From Dictyoglomota bacterium (lineage in GTDB: Bacteria > Dictyoglomota > Dictyoglomia > Dictyoglomales > Dictyoglomaceae): a stretch of 64,000 nucleotides of DNA. The stretch spans positions 1-64,000 of the forward strand of contig JAKOUL010000072.1 of the NCBI GenBank assembly GCA_029776735.1, written 5' to 3'. The position numbers and the translations under genes are program-made. The notes under the pieces are model-generated. The model saw only the letters and a list, made by a program, of their open reading frames with translations. It was not told where the DNA came from and made no database searches. This document shows positions 9,016 to 18,707 of the stretch, piece by piece (within the stretch, counting starts at the first letter, position 1; each line of letters opens with the position of its first letter).

Positions 9016-9109
9016 ACCGATTTTTATAAAAATAATGAGACTTTTTAACAGAAGTTTAAAAAATCTTTTCTAAAATTAAACTTAGGATAAGAAGGGAGGA
9101 GTAAAAAAG

Positions 9110-9301
9110 ATGTCTAGAAAATGCGATATTTGTGGTAAAGGACCTTGGGTGGGTTTCCAAGTGAGCCATTCTCATCGCAGAACAAAGACAAGATGGCTTC
9201 CAAATCTTCATAAAGTTAGAGCTGTAGTAAATGGCAAGGTAAAGACTATAAATGTTTGTACCAGATGTTTAAAGGCTGAGAAAGTACAAAAGGTTGTATA
9301 A
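9110..9301 (+). CDS. rpmB: 50S ribosomal protein L28
   Basis: Large-subunit ribosomal protein of 63 residues. It opens MSRKCDICGKGPWVGFQVSHS, followed by RRTKTRWLPNLHKVR. Cysteines 5, 8, 50 and 53 make two CxxC pairs, so this is the zinc-binding (C+) form. A GGGAGGAG Shine-Dalgarno lies about eight bases before the ATG. It stands directly upstream of the V-ATPase genes with a two-base gap, so it may share their transcript. Confidence 0.97.
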   Translation: MSRKCDICGKGPWVGFQVSHSHRRTKTRWLPNLHKVRAVVNGKVKTINVCTRCLKAEKVQKVV

Positions 9302-9303
9302 CT

Positions 9304-9630
9304 ATGATGGAAGAAAAAATTAAAGATGTCATTTCTTTAATTCATGATAAAGAAAAAGAAGTTGAGAAAGAAGTAGAAGAGGCTAAGGGATTTTGGGAAA
9401 ACTGGTTAAAGGAGAAGATAAACGAACGGCTTTTGCAAGAAGAAAAGGAAAGGGAAAAAATCTTAGAAGAATTAGCTGAACTTGAACAGACTCATAAAAA
9501 GGAGCTTTTAGAGAAAGAAAAAGAATTAGAGAATAAATATGAAGAGGATCTTAAAAGATATAGAGAAAGGTTAAATTCTAATCTTCCAAAAGCTTTGGAA
9601 TTCATATTAGATAAGATAAGGGAAGAATAA
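9304..9630 (+). CDS. atpH: V-type ATPase peripheral-stalk subunit (H/G type)
   Basis: Predicted peripheral-stalk partner of subunit E. The 108 residues are almost wholly charged coiled coil, rich in E and K (KEKEVEKEVEEAKGFWE, ERLLQEEKEREKILEEL). This matches subunit G/H of archaeal-type ATPases in length and position. Sequence alone is low-complexity, so the call rests mainly on being the first gene of a complete H-I-K-E-C-F-A-B-D order. Two ATG codons are in tandem at 9304 and 9307. Confidence 0.8.
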   Translation: MMEEKIKDVISLIHDKEKEVEKEVEEAKGFWENWLKEKINERLLQEEKEREKILEELAELEQTHKKELLEKEKELENKYEEDLKRYRERLNSNLPKALEFILDKIREE

Positions 9631-9632
9631 AT

Positions 9633-11612
9633 ATGGCTATTTTAAAACTTGAGAGATTCTGGGTAGTTCTCCCTAAGGATGAAGAAGGAAAAATCTTAGA
9701 AATATTTAAGGGTTTTCCTAATATACATTGGGAAAAGCTCTCCTCAGAAGTTTCTACATCTGGTGGGGGGACTTACGGAGAAGCTATAGGAAAAATTGAA
9801 GAGATATTGAAAATATTAATGCGACTTTTTCCAGAAAAAAAGGGACTTCTTGAAGCGTTTTTTGCAGGAAGAGAAGAAATAGATGATGTAGAATTTGAAA
9901 GATTAAGAAGTGAGATCCATTTGGAAAGTATATATGAAGAGTTAAAATCAATAGAGAAAACCCTCAATATATTAGAGGAAAAAGAAAAATTTCTTCTTTC
10001 TTTATATGATGAGACTGCTTACTGGTCTGAATTAGAAGATAGTCTTGATTTTCCAAGGACTTTTAAGAGATTTATTCTCTACAGTGGAAGCTTTAAGCCG
10101 GAAAACTGGAAGAAGTTTTTAGAGGATGCAAAAGATATTTTGGAAGTTTCTTGGTATAAGGTTATCAATACATCAAGAGAAACTAAAGTTATTTTTTTAA
10201 TCCCTAAGGAAAATAAGCCTACTTTTGAGGAATTGCTTCAAAAATATAATTTTGATTATAGAAGAATTCCTTATCTGAAAGGAACACCATCTGAAAATCT
10301 AAAGAGAATTTCTTCTTCTCTTGAAAAATCAAAGCAAGATTTGGCTAAACTTTTAGATAGAGCTAAGAGTATAGCAGAGAAAAAGAGAAATATTTTAGCA
10401 TGGTATGACTATTTTATATCAAAGAGTTCAGAGCAGAAAATAAATGAATATCCTTATAAGAGTAGATTTTTTGATATATTTTCTGGATGGATTCCAAAGA
10501 GGGATAAAAACAAGTTTTTAGATGCATTAAAGGCAAGAATTTCTGATTGTGGCTTTGAGACCAGAGATCCACTTCCTGAAGAAGACCCTCCAGTTATTTT
10601 AGAAAATCCTAAAATAATTAGACCTTTTGAATTTCTTACAAAATTATATGGTCTTCCCCCTTATGGTTTCATTGATCCTACGCCCTTTATGGCGCCCTTT
10701 TATATGTTGTTCTTTGGTATCTGCTTAGGAGATGTGGGATATGGAACTCTCTTGCTTCTATCTACAATTTGGATTAAAAAGAAATTTGGTCCGGAAGAGG
10801 ATACTAAGGACTTGATTGATTTACTTTCTGTCTTAAGCATCCCTTCTATTTTTATTGGAATACTTACATGGAGTTTCTTCGGAAATCAAATATTTTTAGG
10901 ACCTGATGGAAAGTTTTTAGGAATACTACCTTTGATTAATCCAAGTCAGGATCTTATCGCTGCTTTAGGAATCTCGCTATTTATTGGAATAATAGCTCAA
11001 TTCTATGCACTTATTTTGAGATTTATATCCTGTTTGAAAGTGGGAGATTGGCAAGGTGCTCTCTATGATGCAGGACTTTGGATATTATTTTTAGGTTCAC
11101 TCCTTTTATATTTTGGATCCCAAGCCCTTAATATTATCCTTCCTCTCCCTATAGATATCTTTAAATATCTTATTTTTGTTGGGCTTGTTGGTCTTGTACT
11201 TACTCAGGGAAGAGATCATAAAGGGATTGCAAGGTTTGTTGTGGGATTGATAAGTTTATATGGAATATTGGGAGGGTATGGTCTTACTTCTTTTATGGGA
11301 GATATTCTTTCTTATTCCAGGCTTTTTGCTTTAAACCTTGTAGGATCTATTTTTGGATTTGTGATTACAGACTTAGCAAATATGCTAAGAGGTATTCCTA
11401 TAGTAGGTTGGGTATTACTGGTTTTGATCTGGGTAGGAGGTCAACTTTTGAATTTTGTACTCAGTGCCCTCTCTGCCTTTATCCATTCTACAAGGCTTCA
11501 GTTTCTTGAGCTTTATGGAAGGTTCTTTGTAGACGGTGGTAGAAAGTTTTTACCTTTTAAGGCTGAAGGAAAGTTTTTTAAAGTAAAGAAAAATTACGAT
11601 GGGAGGTATTAG
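9633..11612 (+). CDS. atpI: V-type ATPase subunit I (membrane stator, a-subunit equivalent)
   Basis: Membrane stator that forms the ion half-channels against the K ring. It has 659 residues. The N-terminal cytoplasmic half (to about 340) is helical and charged. The C-terminal half has seven or eight membrane segments, from PFYMLFFGICLGDVGYGTLLLL through WILFLGSLLLYF to VLLVLIWVGGQLLNFVLSAL. Typical motifs are GDVGYG, MGDILSYSRLFALNL (with the essential arginine in YSRL) and LSAFIHSTRLQFLELYGRFF. The stop overlaps the Shine-Dalgarno of the rotor gene. Confidence 0.94.
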   Translation: MAILKLERFWVVLPKDEEGKILEIFKGFPNIHWEKLSSEVSTSGGGTYGEAIGKIEEILKILMRLFPEKKGLLEAFFAGREEIDDVEFERLRSEIHLESIYEELKSIEKTLNILEEKEKFLLSLYDETAYWSELEDSLDFPRTFKRFILYSGSFKPENWKKFLEDAKDILEVSWYKVINTSRETKVIFLIPKENKPTFEELLQKYNFDYRRIPYLKGTPSENLKRISSSLEKSKQDLAKLLDRAKSIAEKKRNILAWYDYFISKSSEQKINEYPYKSRFFDIFSGWIPKRDKNKFLDALKARISDCGFETRDPLPEEDPPVILENPKIIRPFEFLTKLYGLPPYGFIDPTPFMAPFYMLFFGICLGDVGYGTLLLLSTIWIKKKFGPEEDTKDLIDLLSVLSIPSIFIGILTWSFFGNQIFLGPDGKFLGILPLINPSQDLIAALGISLFIGIIAQFYALILRFISCLKVGDWQGALYDAGLWILFLGSLLLYFGSQALNIILPLPIDIFKYLIFVGLVGLVLTQGRDHKGIARFVVGLISLYGILGGYGLTSFMGDILSYSRLFALNLVGSIFGFVITDLANMLRGIPIVGWVLLVLIWVGGQLLNFVLSALSAFIHSTRLQFLELYGRFFVDGGRKFLPFKAEGKFFKVKKNYDGRY

Positions 11613-11613
11613 T

Positions 11614-12087
11614 ATGATAGGGTTAACAATTGCTCTTATTGGAGCTGCTCTTGGAGCAGCTCTTGCATCAGCAGGTTCTGCAAAGGGAGTAGGAATAGCA
11701 GGAGAAGCTGTTGCTGGAGTGCTTTCTGAAAAATCAGATCTTTTTGGCACGGCACTTATCTTACAAGCACTTCCTGGAACTCAAGGGTTCTACGGATTTA
11801 TTGGAGCCTTTTTAATTCTTCTGAGATTAGGACTGCTTGGTGGTAATGTTCCTAACCTAACCCTTGAACAAGGACTTGCAGTATTTGCAGTAAGTATCCC
11901 TCTTATGGTTGGTGAGTTTATGAGTGCAATTTGGCAGGGTAAAGCTAGTGCTGCTGCATTGCAGATGATAGCCCAAAATCCTGAGACTTCTGGACAAGCA
12001 ATAATTATTTCTGCTTTAGTTGAGACATATGCTATTCTCTCTCTTATTATATCTATTATACTTCTTTTCTTTGGAGTGAAAATCTAA
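11614..12087 (+). CDS. atpK: V-type ATPase rotor ring subunit K (double-hairpin proteolipid)
   Basis: This is the membrane rotor subunit. With the ATG at 11614, seven bases after GGGAGG, it has 157 residues, about the size of Enterococcus hirae NtpK. It has four hydrophobic helices and an internal duplication (SAGSAKGVGIAGEA and SAIWQGKASAAAL). It matches the E. hirae sodium-site residues: L53, T56 and Q57 in LPGTQG, Q108 in IWQGK and E137 in LVETYAI (L61, T64, Q65, Q110 and E139 in E. hirae). I infer a sodium-coupled ring with one ion site per double hairpin. Confidence 0.93.
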   Translation: MIGLTIALIGAALGAALASAGSAKGVGIAGEAVAGVLSEKSDLFGTALILQALPGTQGFYGFIGAFLILLRLGLLGGNVPNLTLEQGLAVFAVSIPLMVGEFMSAIWQGKASAAALQMIAQNPETSGQAIIISALVETYAILSLIISIILLFFGVKI

Positions 12088-12653
12088 TGTCTTTGGATAA
12101 TGTGTTAGAAAGACTTGAAAAAGAAAAACAAAGTCAGATTCAAGAAATAAAAGATAAGAAAGAAAAAGAATTCTTAAACTTTGCTACCGAAAAAGAAGCA
12201 GAAATTCAAAAATGGAAAGATGAACAGAGAATGAAGCTTGAGGAGAAAATTAAATCGGAAGAATCGGCTCTGCTTTCTAAAAAAAGATTAGGTTATAAAG
12301 TAAAAGTAGCAGGACTTGAGGTAGAGATTGTAAATAATTTGAAGAAAGAAGTTCTTTCTAAGATAAAAGAGTTATCTCAAGAAGAGTATCAAAAGATGTG
12401 GGAGAGGATTATTGAGAGAGATAGTCTTAGAGATGCAAGAATTTATCTTTCAAAGGAAGAAAATAAATTAGATGTAAAGAGACTGAAACAAAAGTATAAT
12501 TTGGAAGTTATGAACGAAAGGGTAGAAGGGGCAGGAGGATTTATCTTAGAAAAGGGAGATTTTGTTGTAGATCTTACTTTAGAGGTTATTCTTGAAGAGT
12601 TTTTTGATAGATATCTTTTGGATATAGCTAAAATATTACGTGGTGAAGAATAG
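12087..12653 (+). CDS. atpE: V-type ATPase subunit E (peripheral stalk)
   Basis: Peripheral-stalk subunit tying the catalytic head to the stator. It has 188 residues. The N-terminal half is a long charged helix (LERLEKEKQSQIQEIKDKKEKE), and the globular C-terminal half ends VVDLTLEVILEEFFDRYLLDIAKIL, a recognisable subunit E ending. The ATG overlaps the TAA of the rotor gene (TAATG). It follows K and precedes C, as in other bacterial V-ATPase operons. Confidence 0.88.
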   Translation: MSLDNVLERLEKEKQSQIQEIKDKKEKEFLNFATEKEAEIQKWKDEQRMKLEEKIKSEESALLSKKRLGYKVKVAGLEVEIVNNLKKEVLSKIKELSQEEYQKMWERIIERDSLRDARIYLSKEENKLDVKRLKQKYNLEVMNERVEGAGGFILEKGDFVVDLTLEVILEEFFDRYLLDIAKILRGEE

Positions 12654-12655
12654 TT

Positions 12656-13522
12656 ATGTATGAGGAATATCTTTTCTTATCTACAAATTTAAAAGCTAAA
12701 TTCCCTAAATTTATAGATAAGGCTCAATGGGAATGGCTTAAAAATGCCAATCTTACAGATTTGCTGGACTGGCTAAAAGAAACGTCATATGCTTTTATTT
12801 CTGAAATAGGATATCAGGAAATTGTTAGGATTTTAACTGAAGATTTAAAGCTGATCTCTAAAACTGTAAAAAGTCCGTATATAGAGATAATGCTCTTTGA
12901 TCTAATGGTTCATGATGTAAGAAATTTGATAGAGGGAATAGAGATTTCAGGAAAGAGAGAGGTATTTTACGGATTACCTTATAGTCCATATTTTGGAGAT
13001 CTTAAGAAAGAAATTTTAAATAGATTAACTAAAATATGGCAAGAAACTAAGGATTTGCGCATGTTAAATCTTTTTGTTGATGTAGCAGCATTAAATCTTT
13101 CTAAGGAGTTCTTAGAAGATTTAGAAAGTGAAAAAGTGAAAAATTTTTGGAAGTTAAGAAATAATCTTTATTTAATAAAGGTGTTATTACGAATTAAAAA
13201 GATAAACATATCTCCAGAGATTCTTAAAAAAATAGATTTACCTAAGACTGATCCTGAGGAGCTTGTCAATTCCTTAGGTAAACCATATATAGAATTTTTG
13301 AAGGAAGTAGAGAATGAAGATATAGATCTTTTAATTAAGAAATATCTTTTCAATTTTATGCGAAAAAACTTTAAGAATGTGGTAAGTGGACCAGAAGTGG
13401 TGTTATATTATTTTTATAATAAGCTTTGGGAGATGGAAGATCTGTTAACTCTTATAGAGAGTAAAAGAAATAAAATTCCTAATCAAATCTGGGAGAAAGG
13501 ACTACTAAAAATAAATGATTGA
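12656..13522 (+). CDS. atpC: V-type ATPase subunit C (central-stalk socket to the rotor ring)
   Basis: Subunit C (d-subunit equivalent) links the central shaft to the K ring. The 288 residues are mostly helical and poorly conserved. Landmarks are VHDVRNLIEGIE (the VHDxxN segment), the C-terminal helix pair, and the family's usual YFYNKLWEMEDLLTLIESKRN near the end. It is somewhat shorter than the roughly 320 residues common in the family. Its last bases overlap subunit F. Confidence 0.85.
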   Translation: MYEEYLFLSTNLKAKFPKFIDKAQWEWLKNANLTDLLDWLKETSYAFISEIGYQEIVRILTEDLKLISKTVKSPYIEIMLFDLMVHDVRNLIEGIEISGKREVFYGLPYSPYFGDLKKEILNRLTKIWQETKDLRMLNLFVDVAALNLSKEFLEDLESEKVKNFWKLRNNLYLIKVLLRIKKINISPEILKKIDLPKTDPEELVNSLGKPYIEFLKEVENEDIDLLIKKYLFNFMRKNFKNVVSGPEVVLYYFYNKLWEMEDLLTLIESKRNKIPNQIWEKGLLKIND

Positions 13523-13847
13523 AGGGAAGATTGCCATAATAGGATTAGATAGCTTGGTTGAGATCTTTAGAGTTTTTGGGTTAGATGTATTTCCAGTGAG
13601 AAATGCAGATGAGGCATTTGAGATATATAGCAATCTTTCTGAAGATGAGTATCCTGTTATTGTTGTTCTTGAAAGTGTAGCAGGTAAAATCATAGAAGGT
13701 TCCAAAAAGGAAGCTCTATTAATTCTTCCAGATACTTTTTCAGATAAGAAATTAGGAGAGGAAATTTTAAGAGATTTGGCGGAAAAAGCCTTAGGCATAG
13801 ATATTTTTGCTGAAGGAGAGGGATATTATGGAAGGGAAAATAGTTAG
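13515..13847 (+). CDS. atpF: V-type ATPase subunit F (central shaft)
   Basis: Small Rossmann-like central-shaft subunit that pairs with subunit D. It has 110 residues: GKIAIIGLDSLVEIFRVFGLDVFPV, then the hydrophobic strand YPVIVVLESVA and LLILPDTFSD. It overlaps subunit C by eight bases and runs 20 bases into subunit A, so its last six codons share sequence with the A-subunit start. Confidence 0.88.
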   Translation: MIEGKIAIIGLDSLVEIFRVFGLDVFPVRNADEAFEIYSNLSEDEYPVIVVLESVAGKIIEGSKKEALLILPDTFSDKKLGEEILRDLAEKALGIDIFAEGEGYYGRENS

Positions 13848-15597
13848 AGTAGCAGGTCCTCTTGTAGTAGCAAAAGGACTTGCTAATGTAAAGATGTATG
13901 AAATGGTACGTGTGGGTGATCTGGAATTATTTGGTGAAGTGATAGGTTTAGATAACGATTTGGTATATGTTCAGGTATATGAAGAGACACAAGGTATAGG
14001 TCCAGGAGAGCCTGTCTATCCTCTTGGAGAACCATTAAGTGTAGAGCTTGGACCTGGTATTATAGGACAGATTTATGATGGAATTCAGAGACCTCTAAAT
14101 AAGCTTGCGGAGAAAAGTGGAGTATTTCTAAGTAAAGGGCTTTTCCTTCCTTCTTTAGATCGGGATAAAAGATGGGATTTTGAGGCTAAGAACATAGAAG
14201 GAGAGTATGTAGAAGGTGGAGATATCTTAGGAATTGTTTATGAAACTTCGGCTTTAGAGCACAGAATATTAGTTCCTCCTCAGTTAAAAGGGAAGATTTT
14301 AGAATTAAGGAGCGGATCTTTTACTGTAGAAGAACCAATAGGCATATTAGAAGATGAAGAAGGTAAAAAGATAGAGTTAAAGCTAATGCATAAGTGGCCT
14401 GTAAGATATCAGAGACCTGTAAAAGAGAAGTTGCCTCCTAATATTCCACTTATTACGGGACAAAGAGTAATTGATACATTCTTTCCTTTAGTAAAGGGGG
14501 GAACTGCTTGTGTGCCTGGTCCTTTTGGTAGTGGAAAGACTATTATTCAACATCAACTTGCAAAATGGGCAGATAGTGACGCTATTGTCTACATAGGTTG
14601 TGGAGAACGTGGAAATGAAATGACAGAGGTGTTGATAGAATTTCCAGAGCTTAAGGATCCAAGAACAGGGAAACTATTAATGGAGAGGACTATTCTTATT
14701 GCTAATACTTCTAATATGCCGGTAGCTGCAAGAGAGGCATCAGTTTTCACAGGTATAACTATTGCAGAATATTTCAGAGACATGGGATATCATGTGGCAC
14801 TAATGGCTGATTCTACTTCTCGTTGGGCGGAGGCAATGAGAGAAATTTCAGGAAGACTTGGAGAGATGCCTGGAGAAGAGGGATACCCAGCTTATTTGGC
14901 ATCTCGTATTGCAAGCTTTTATGAAAGATCAGGATTTGTTCGTTGTTTAGGAAAAGATAATAGACTCGGTTCTATTAGTATAATTGGTGCAGTTTCTCCT
15001 CCCGGAGGAGATCTGTCTGATCCAGTAGTACAAGCGACTTTAAGAGTAACAAAAGTATTCTGGGGACTTGATGCAAGGCTTGCTTTTAGTAGGCATTTCC
15101 CTGCGGTAGATTGGTTGGTTAGTTATTCTTTGTATTTAGAACCTGTAAGTAAGTTTTGGAAGGAAAAAATAGCAGAAGATTGGTATGAAATGAGGCAGGA
15201 GGCTATGTCTATACTTCAAAGAGAGGCAGAATTACAAGATATTGTAAGATTGGTGGGTATGGAAGCTTTGTCACCGCAGGATAGGCTTATCTTGGAGACA
15301 GCAAGATCTATAAGAGAAGACTTCTTGCATCAAAATGCTCTTCATGAAGTAGATACATACACATCTTTGAGGAAGCAGTATCTTATGCTGAAAAATATCC
15401 TGAATTTTCACGGTGTTGCTTTAAAACTGATAGACGAAGGAATATCTCTTTCGGAGATATTGAGATTTCCTGAGAGAGAAAAGATATCAAGGATGAAGTT
15501 TATCTCGGAAGATAGAATTGATGAAATTGAAGAACTTCTTGATGAGGTTAATAATAAGCTTTATGGGATAAAGGAGGGTGCAAGAGAACATGCCTAA
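13828..15597 (+). CDS. atpA: V-type ATPase catalytic subunit A
   Basis: Catalytic nucleotide-binding subunit with 589 residues from the ATG at 13828, which follows AAGGAGAGGG. The more upstream in-frame start lacks such spacing. It has Walker [14 protein letters not shown], the A-type non-homologous insertion (about residues 110-190), [49 protein letters not shown], and the DELSEED-region equivalent further on. It forms the A3B3 hexamer with subunit B. It hydrolyses ATP to pump ions, or works in reverse as a synthase. Confidence 0.97.
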   Translation: MEGKIVRVAGPLVVAKGLANVKMYEMVRVGDLELFGEVIGLDNDLVYVQVYEETQGIGPGEPVYPLGEPLSVELGPGIIGQIYDGIQRPLNKLAEKSGVFLSKGLFLPSLDRDKRWDFEAKNIEGEYVEGGDILGIVYETSALEHRILVPPQLKGKILELRSGSFTVEEPIGILEDEEGKKIELKLMHKWPVRYQRPVKEKLPPNIPLITGQRVIDTFFPLVKGGTACVPGPFGSGKTIIQHQLAKWADSDAIVYIGCGERGNEMTEVLIEFPELKDPRTGKLLMERTILIANTSNMPVAAREASVFTGITIAEYFRDMGYHVALMADSTSRWAEAMREISGRLGEMPGEEGYPAYLASRIASFYERSGFVRCLGKDNRLGSISIIGAVSPPGGDLSDPVVQATLRVTKVFWGLDARLAFSRHFPAVDWLVSYSLYLEPVSKFWKEKIAEDWYEMRQEAMSILQREAELQDIVRLVGMEALSPQDRLILETARSIREDFLHQNALHEVDTYTSLRKQYLMLKNILNFHGVALKLIDEGISLSEILRFPEREKISRMKFISEDRIDEIEELLDEVNNKLYGIKEGAREHA

Positions 15598-16972
15598 GGA
15601 GTATACATTGGTATCTAAGATAAGTGGACCTCTTGTTTTTGTAGAGAATATTGAAGATATAAAATACGGAGAAGTAGTAGAAGTAAAACTTTCAAATGGA
15701 GAAATTAGACAAGGACAAATTTTAGAAGCTCAAGAAGGTGCGGCATTAATTCAGATGTTTACAAGTACGCAAGATTTATCTCTTAAAGGGATGAGAGTAA
15801 AATTTTTAGGACATGGCCTTGAGATAAATCTTGCCCCAGCTATTTTGGGAAGAACTTTTGATGGACTTGGAAGACCAATAGATGGTGGACCCGAGATTAT
15901 TCCTCAAAAAAGAATGGATATTAATGGAAGTCCTATAAATCCTTATTCTCGTGAATATCCGTCAGAGTTTATACAAACAGGAATCTCTGCTATAGATGGA
16001 ATGAATACATTAGTTAGAGGGCAAAAACTTCCTATCTTTTCAGGAGCAGGGCTTCCTCACTCTGCGCTTGCGGCTCAGATTGCAAGACAAGCAAGACTTT
16101 TAAATGAAGAAGAGAAATTTGCGGTAGTCTTTGGAGCTATGGGTATAACCTTTGAAGAAGCAAACTTTTTTATAGAGGATTTTAGGAAAACAGGTGCTTT
16201 GGAAAGGACTGTACTTTTTATAAACCTTGCGGACGATCCTGTTATTGAAAGACTTGCAACTCCTAAATTTGCTCTTACAGCAGCAGAATATCTTGCTTTT
16301 GAATTAGATATGCATGTGCTTGTAATTCTGAGTGATATGACTAATTATGCAGAAGCTTTGAGAGAAGTCTCTGCAGCAAGAAAAGAGGTTCCTGGAAGAA
16401 GAGGATATCCAGGTTATCTTTATACAGATCTTGCTACTCTGTATGAGAGAGCAGGAAAGATAAGGGGAAAAAAAGGTTCTATAACCTTAATACCTATTCT
16501 TACTATGCCTGAGAATGATAGAACTCATCCAATTCCAGATTTAACAGGATATATAACTGAGGGACAGATTTTTTTAAGCCAAGAGCTTCATAGAAGAGGT
16601 ATTTATCCTCCTATTGATGTACTTCAATCTCTATCAAGACTTATGAGAGGTGGGATTGGAGAAGGAAGAACGAGAAAAGATCATAATGATCTTTCTAACC
16701 AGCTTTATGCTGTTTATTCTCGTGGACTTGAGGCGAAAGAGCTGGCAGTAGTTTTAGGAGAAGCTGCTTTAACAGAAGAAGATATTCAATTTTTAAACTT
16801 TGCTGATGAATTTGAGGATAAATTTGTAAGACAAGGAGAATATGAGAATAGAGGTGTCTTTGAGACATTAGAGCTTGGCTGGAGACTTCTAAGAAAACTT
16901 CCAAGAGCAAGTCTTAATAGAGTAAGACCTGAATATCTTGATGAATTCTGGGGGAAAGAAGATGCCTCTTAA
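15590..16972 (+). CDS. atpB: V-type ATPase regulatory subunit B
   Basis: Non-catalytic partner of subunit A. The ATG at 15590 has AAGGAGGG at ideal distance, giving 460 residues. The P-loop position reads [19 protein letters not shown], the usual B-subunit replacement for a Walker A. Other family blocks are [42 protein letters not shown], and [17 protein letters not shown], which contains the arginine finger region. It overlaps subunit A by eight bases. Confidence 0.97.
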   Translation: MPKEYTLVSKISGPLVFVENIEDIKYGEVVEVKLSNGEIRQGQILEAQEGAALIQMFTSTQDLSLKGMRVKFLGHGLEINLAPAILGRTFDGLGRPIDGGPEIIPQKRMDINGSPINPYSREYPSEFIQTGISAIDGMNTLVRGQKLPIFSGAGLPHSALAAQIARQARLLNEEEKFAVVFGAMGITFEEANFFIEDFRKTGALERTVLFINLADDPVIERLATPKFALTAAEYLAFELDMHVLVILSDMTNYAEALREVSAARKEVPGRRGYPGYLYTDLATLYERAGKIRGKKGSITLIPILTMPENDRTHPIPDLTGYITEGQIFLSQELHRRGIYPPIDVLQSLSRLMRGGIGEGRTRKDHNDLSNQLYAVYSRGLEAKELAVVLGEAALTEEDIQFLNFADEFEDKFVRQGEYENRGVFETLELGWRLLRKLPRASLNRVRPEYLDEFWGKEDAS

Positions 16973-17567
16973 AGTTAATCCTAATAGAATGGAGCTTTTA
17001 AAACTTAAAAGAAGACTTGTTATTGCAAAGAGAGGTCATAAGCTTCTTGAGGATAAGTTAGAAGGACTTATCCGAAGATTTATGGAAGAGACTCGGAATT
17101 ATAAAATATTTAGAGATATTGTAGAAAAAGAATTTTTAGAATTTTTAGCTTTAGGCGGCTTTACCTATATAAAGATGTCGGGACCTTTATGGGAGAGTCT
17201 AATCTATGTAAATGAAGGAAAGACCACTCTTACTCAAAAAGTAGATAAGAAGATGAATATTACTGTGAGAGAAGCTGAAATAAAGGAGATTTATCATCCT
17301 TTGTATAGTCTTTTAGAGACTAATCCTTCTTTAGACTCTTTATCTCTGATGTGGGATAAACTTTTAGAAGATATGGTGGAACTTGCTAATAAGGAGAGAT
17401 ATTTTATTTCTCTTGCAGAAGAAATTGAGAGGACAAAAAGAAGAGTTAATGCCTTGGAATATAAACTTATTCCTCAAATAGAAGAAACTATAAAGTTAAT
17501 TACAGTAAAACTTGAAGAGCTTGAGAGAAGTAATTTCTTTAGGATGCTGAGATTGAAAGAGTTATAG
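16962..17567 (+). CDS. atpD: V-type ATPase subunit D (central shaft)
   Basis: Gamma-like rotating shaft. From the ATG at 16962 it has 201 residues, consisting of a long N-terminal and a long C-terminal helix. The N terminus [27 protein letters not shown] is the subunit D signature, and the C terminus [19 protein letters not shown] is equally typical. The start lies inside the last codons of subunit B. The gene ends immediately against the alr start. Confidence 0.95.
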   Translation: MPLKVNPNRMELLKLKRRLVIAKRGHKLLEDKLEGLIRRFMEETRNYKIFRDIVEKEFLEFLALGGFTYIKMSGPLWESLIYVNEGKTTLTQKVDKKMNITVREAEIKEIYHPLYSLLETNPSLDSLSLMWDKLLEDMVELANKERYFISLAEEIERTKRRVNALEYKLIPQIEETIKLITVKLEELERSNFFRMLRLKEL

Positions 17568-18707
17568 ATGGAAGAAAAACTTGCGTGGAAAGAGATAAAT
17601 CTATCTGCCCTTTTACATAATTTGAGATTGATCCAAGCAATGATTGGGAGTAAGACAGATGTTATTGCGGTTGTTAAGGCTGATGCTTATGGGCATGGAG
17701 TAAAAGTTGTCTCAAGATTTCTTCAGAAATTTGGTGTGAAGAAATTTGCTGTAGCTTATGTAGATGAAGGCATAGAACTCAGGGAAATAGGAATAGAGGG
17801 AGATGTGATTATTCTTTCCCCTCAACTAAAGGATGCTATTCCCTATTTATTTGAGTATAATTTGACACCTGTGGTTTCAGACATAGATTTTTTAAGAGAA
17901 TTAGGTAAGTATTCTCAAAGAAAGGAAAGAAATATAAAGTTTCATTTAGGAATAGATACAGGAATGGGAAGGGAAGGATTAGTACCACCTTTTAATATAG
18001 AAGAGATAAAAAATGCTCTAATAAATTTTAAAACTTTACATTTAGAAGCTATAACTTCTCACCTTTCTTCTCCAGAGGATAAAGAGGATCCATATAATCT
18101 TTTTCAAAAGAGAATTTTTGAAGAGGTTAGGCTAAGATTTAGAGAAGAAAAGGATATTTTTTCTCACCTTTTAAATACAGGGGGAATATTTAATTTTTCA
18201 GATTTCCATTATCAAGGGGTAAGACCGGGAATATCTTTGTATGGCTATGGAAATGAAAAGCTTCAGCCAGTAATGGAAGTGAAAGCAAGAGTTACTCTTG
18301 TGAAAGAGCTTCCTTCAAACTGGGGAATTGGCTATGGTCACACTTTTATTACAGAATTTCCCACTCGTATTGCTCTTATTCCCATAGGATATGCTGATGG
18401 CTATCGTAGGGAATTATCTAATAAGGGTAGAGTATTAATAAAAGGAAAATATCATAGGGTTTTAGGAAGAATATCTATGGACCAATTTACTGTGGATATA
18501 AATGATGAAGAGGTTCAGGTTGGAGATATAGTTATAGTTATGGGAGAGGATAGTGAAAATAAAATAGATGCTCAGTGGATCGCTACAGTTTGTAGTACTA
18601 TACCTTATGAGATTCTTACGGGCTTTGGATCCTCTAAAAGACTTAAAAATTTTTATAAATTTGAAGGTAAAATCTTAAAGGATCCTATTGGGGAATTGAA
18701 TTTATAA
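17568..18707 (+). CDS. alr: Alanine racemase
   Basis: PLP-dependent enzyme making D-alanine for peptidoglycan. It has 379 residues. The PLP lysine is in IAVVKADAYGHGVKVV. The catalytic tyrosine is in the WGIGYGHTFITEFPTRIALIPIGYADGYRR region. LGRISMDQFTVDI follows. The ATG is directly after the subunit D stop, so it is probably cotranscribed with the ATPase even though the functions are unrelated. Its 3' end overlaps by 23 bases the 3' end of the convergent fusion gene. Confidence 0.96.
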   Translation: MEEKLAWKEINLSALLHNLRLIQAMIGSKTDVIAVVKADAYGHGVKVVSRFLQKFGVKKFAVAYVDEGIELREIGIEGDVIILSPQLKDAIPYLFEYNLTPVVSDIDFLRELGKYSQRKERNIKFHLGIDTGMGREGLVPPFNIEEIKNALINFKTLHLEAITSHLSSPEDKEDPYNLFQKRIFEEVRLRFREEKDIFSHLLNTGGIFNFSDFHYQGVRPGISLYGYGNEKLQPVMEVKARVTLVKELPSNWGIGYGHTFITEFPTRIALIPIGYADGYRRELSNKGRVLIKGKYHRVLGRISMDQFTVDINDEEVQVGDIVIVMGEDSENKIDAQWIATVCSTIPYEILTGFGSSKRLKNFYKFEGKILKDPIGELNL

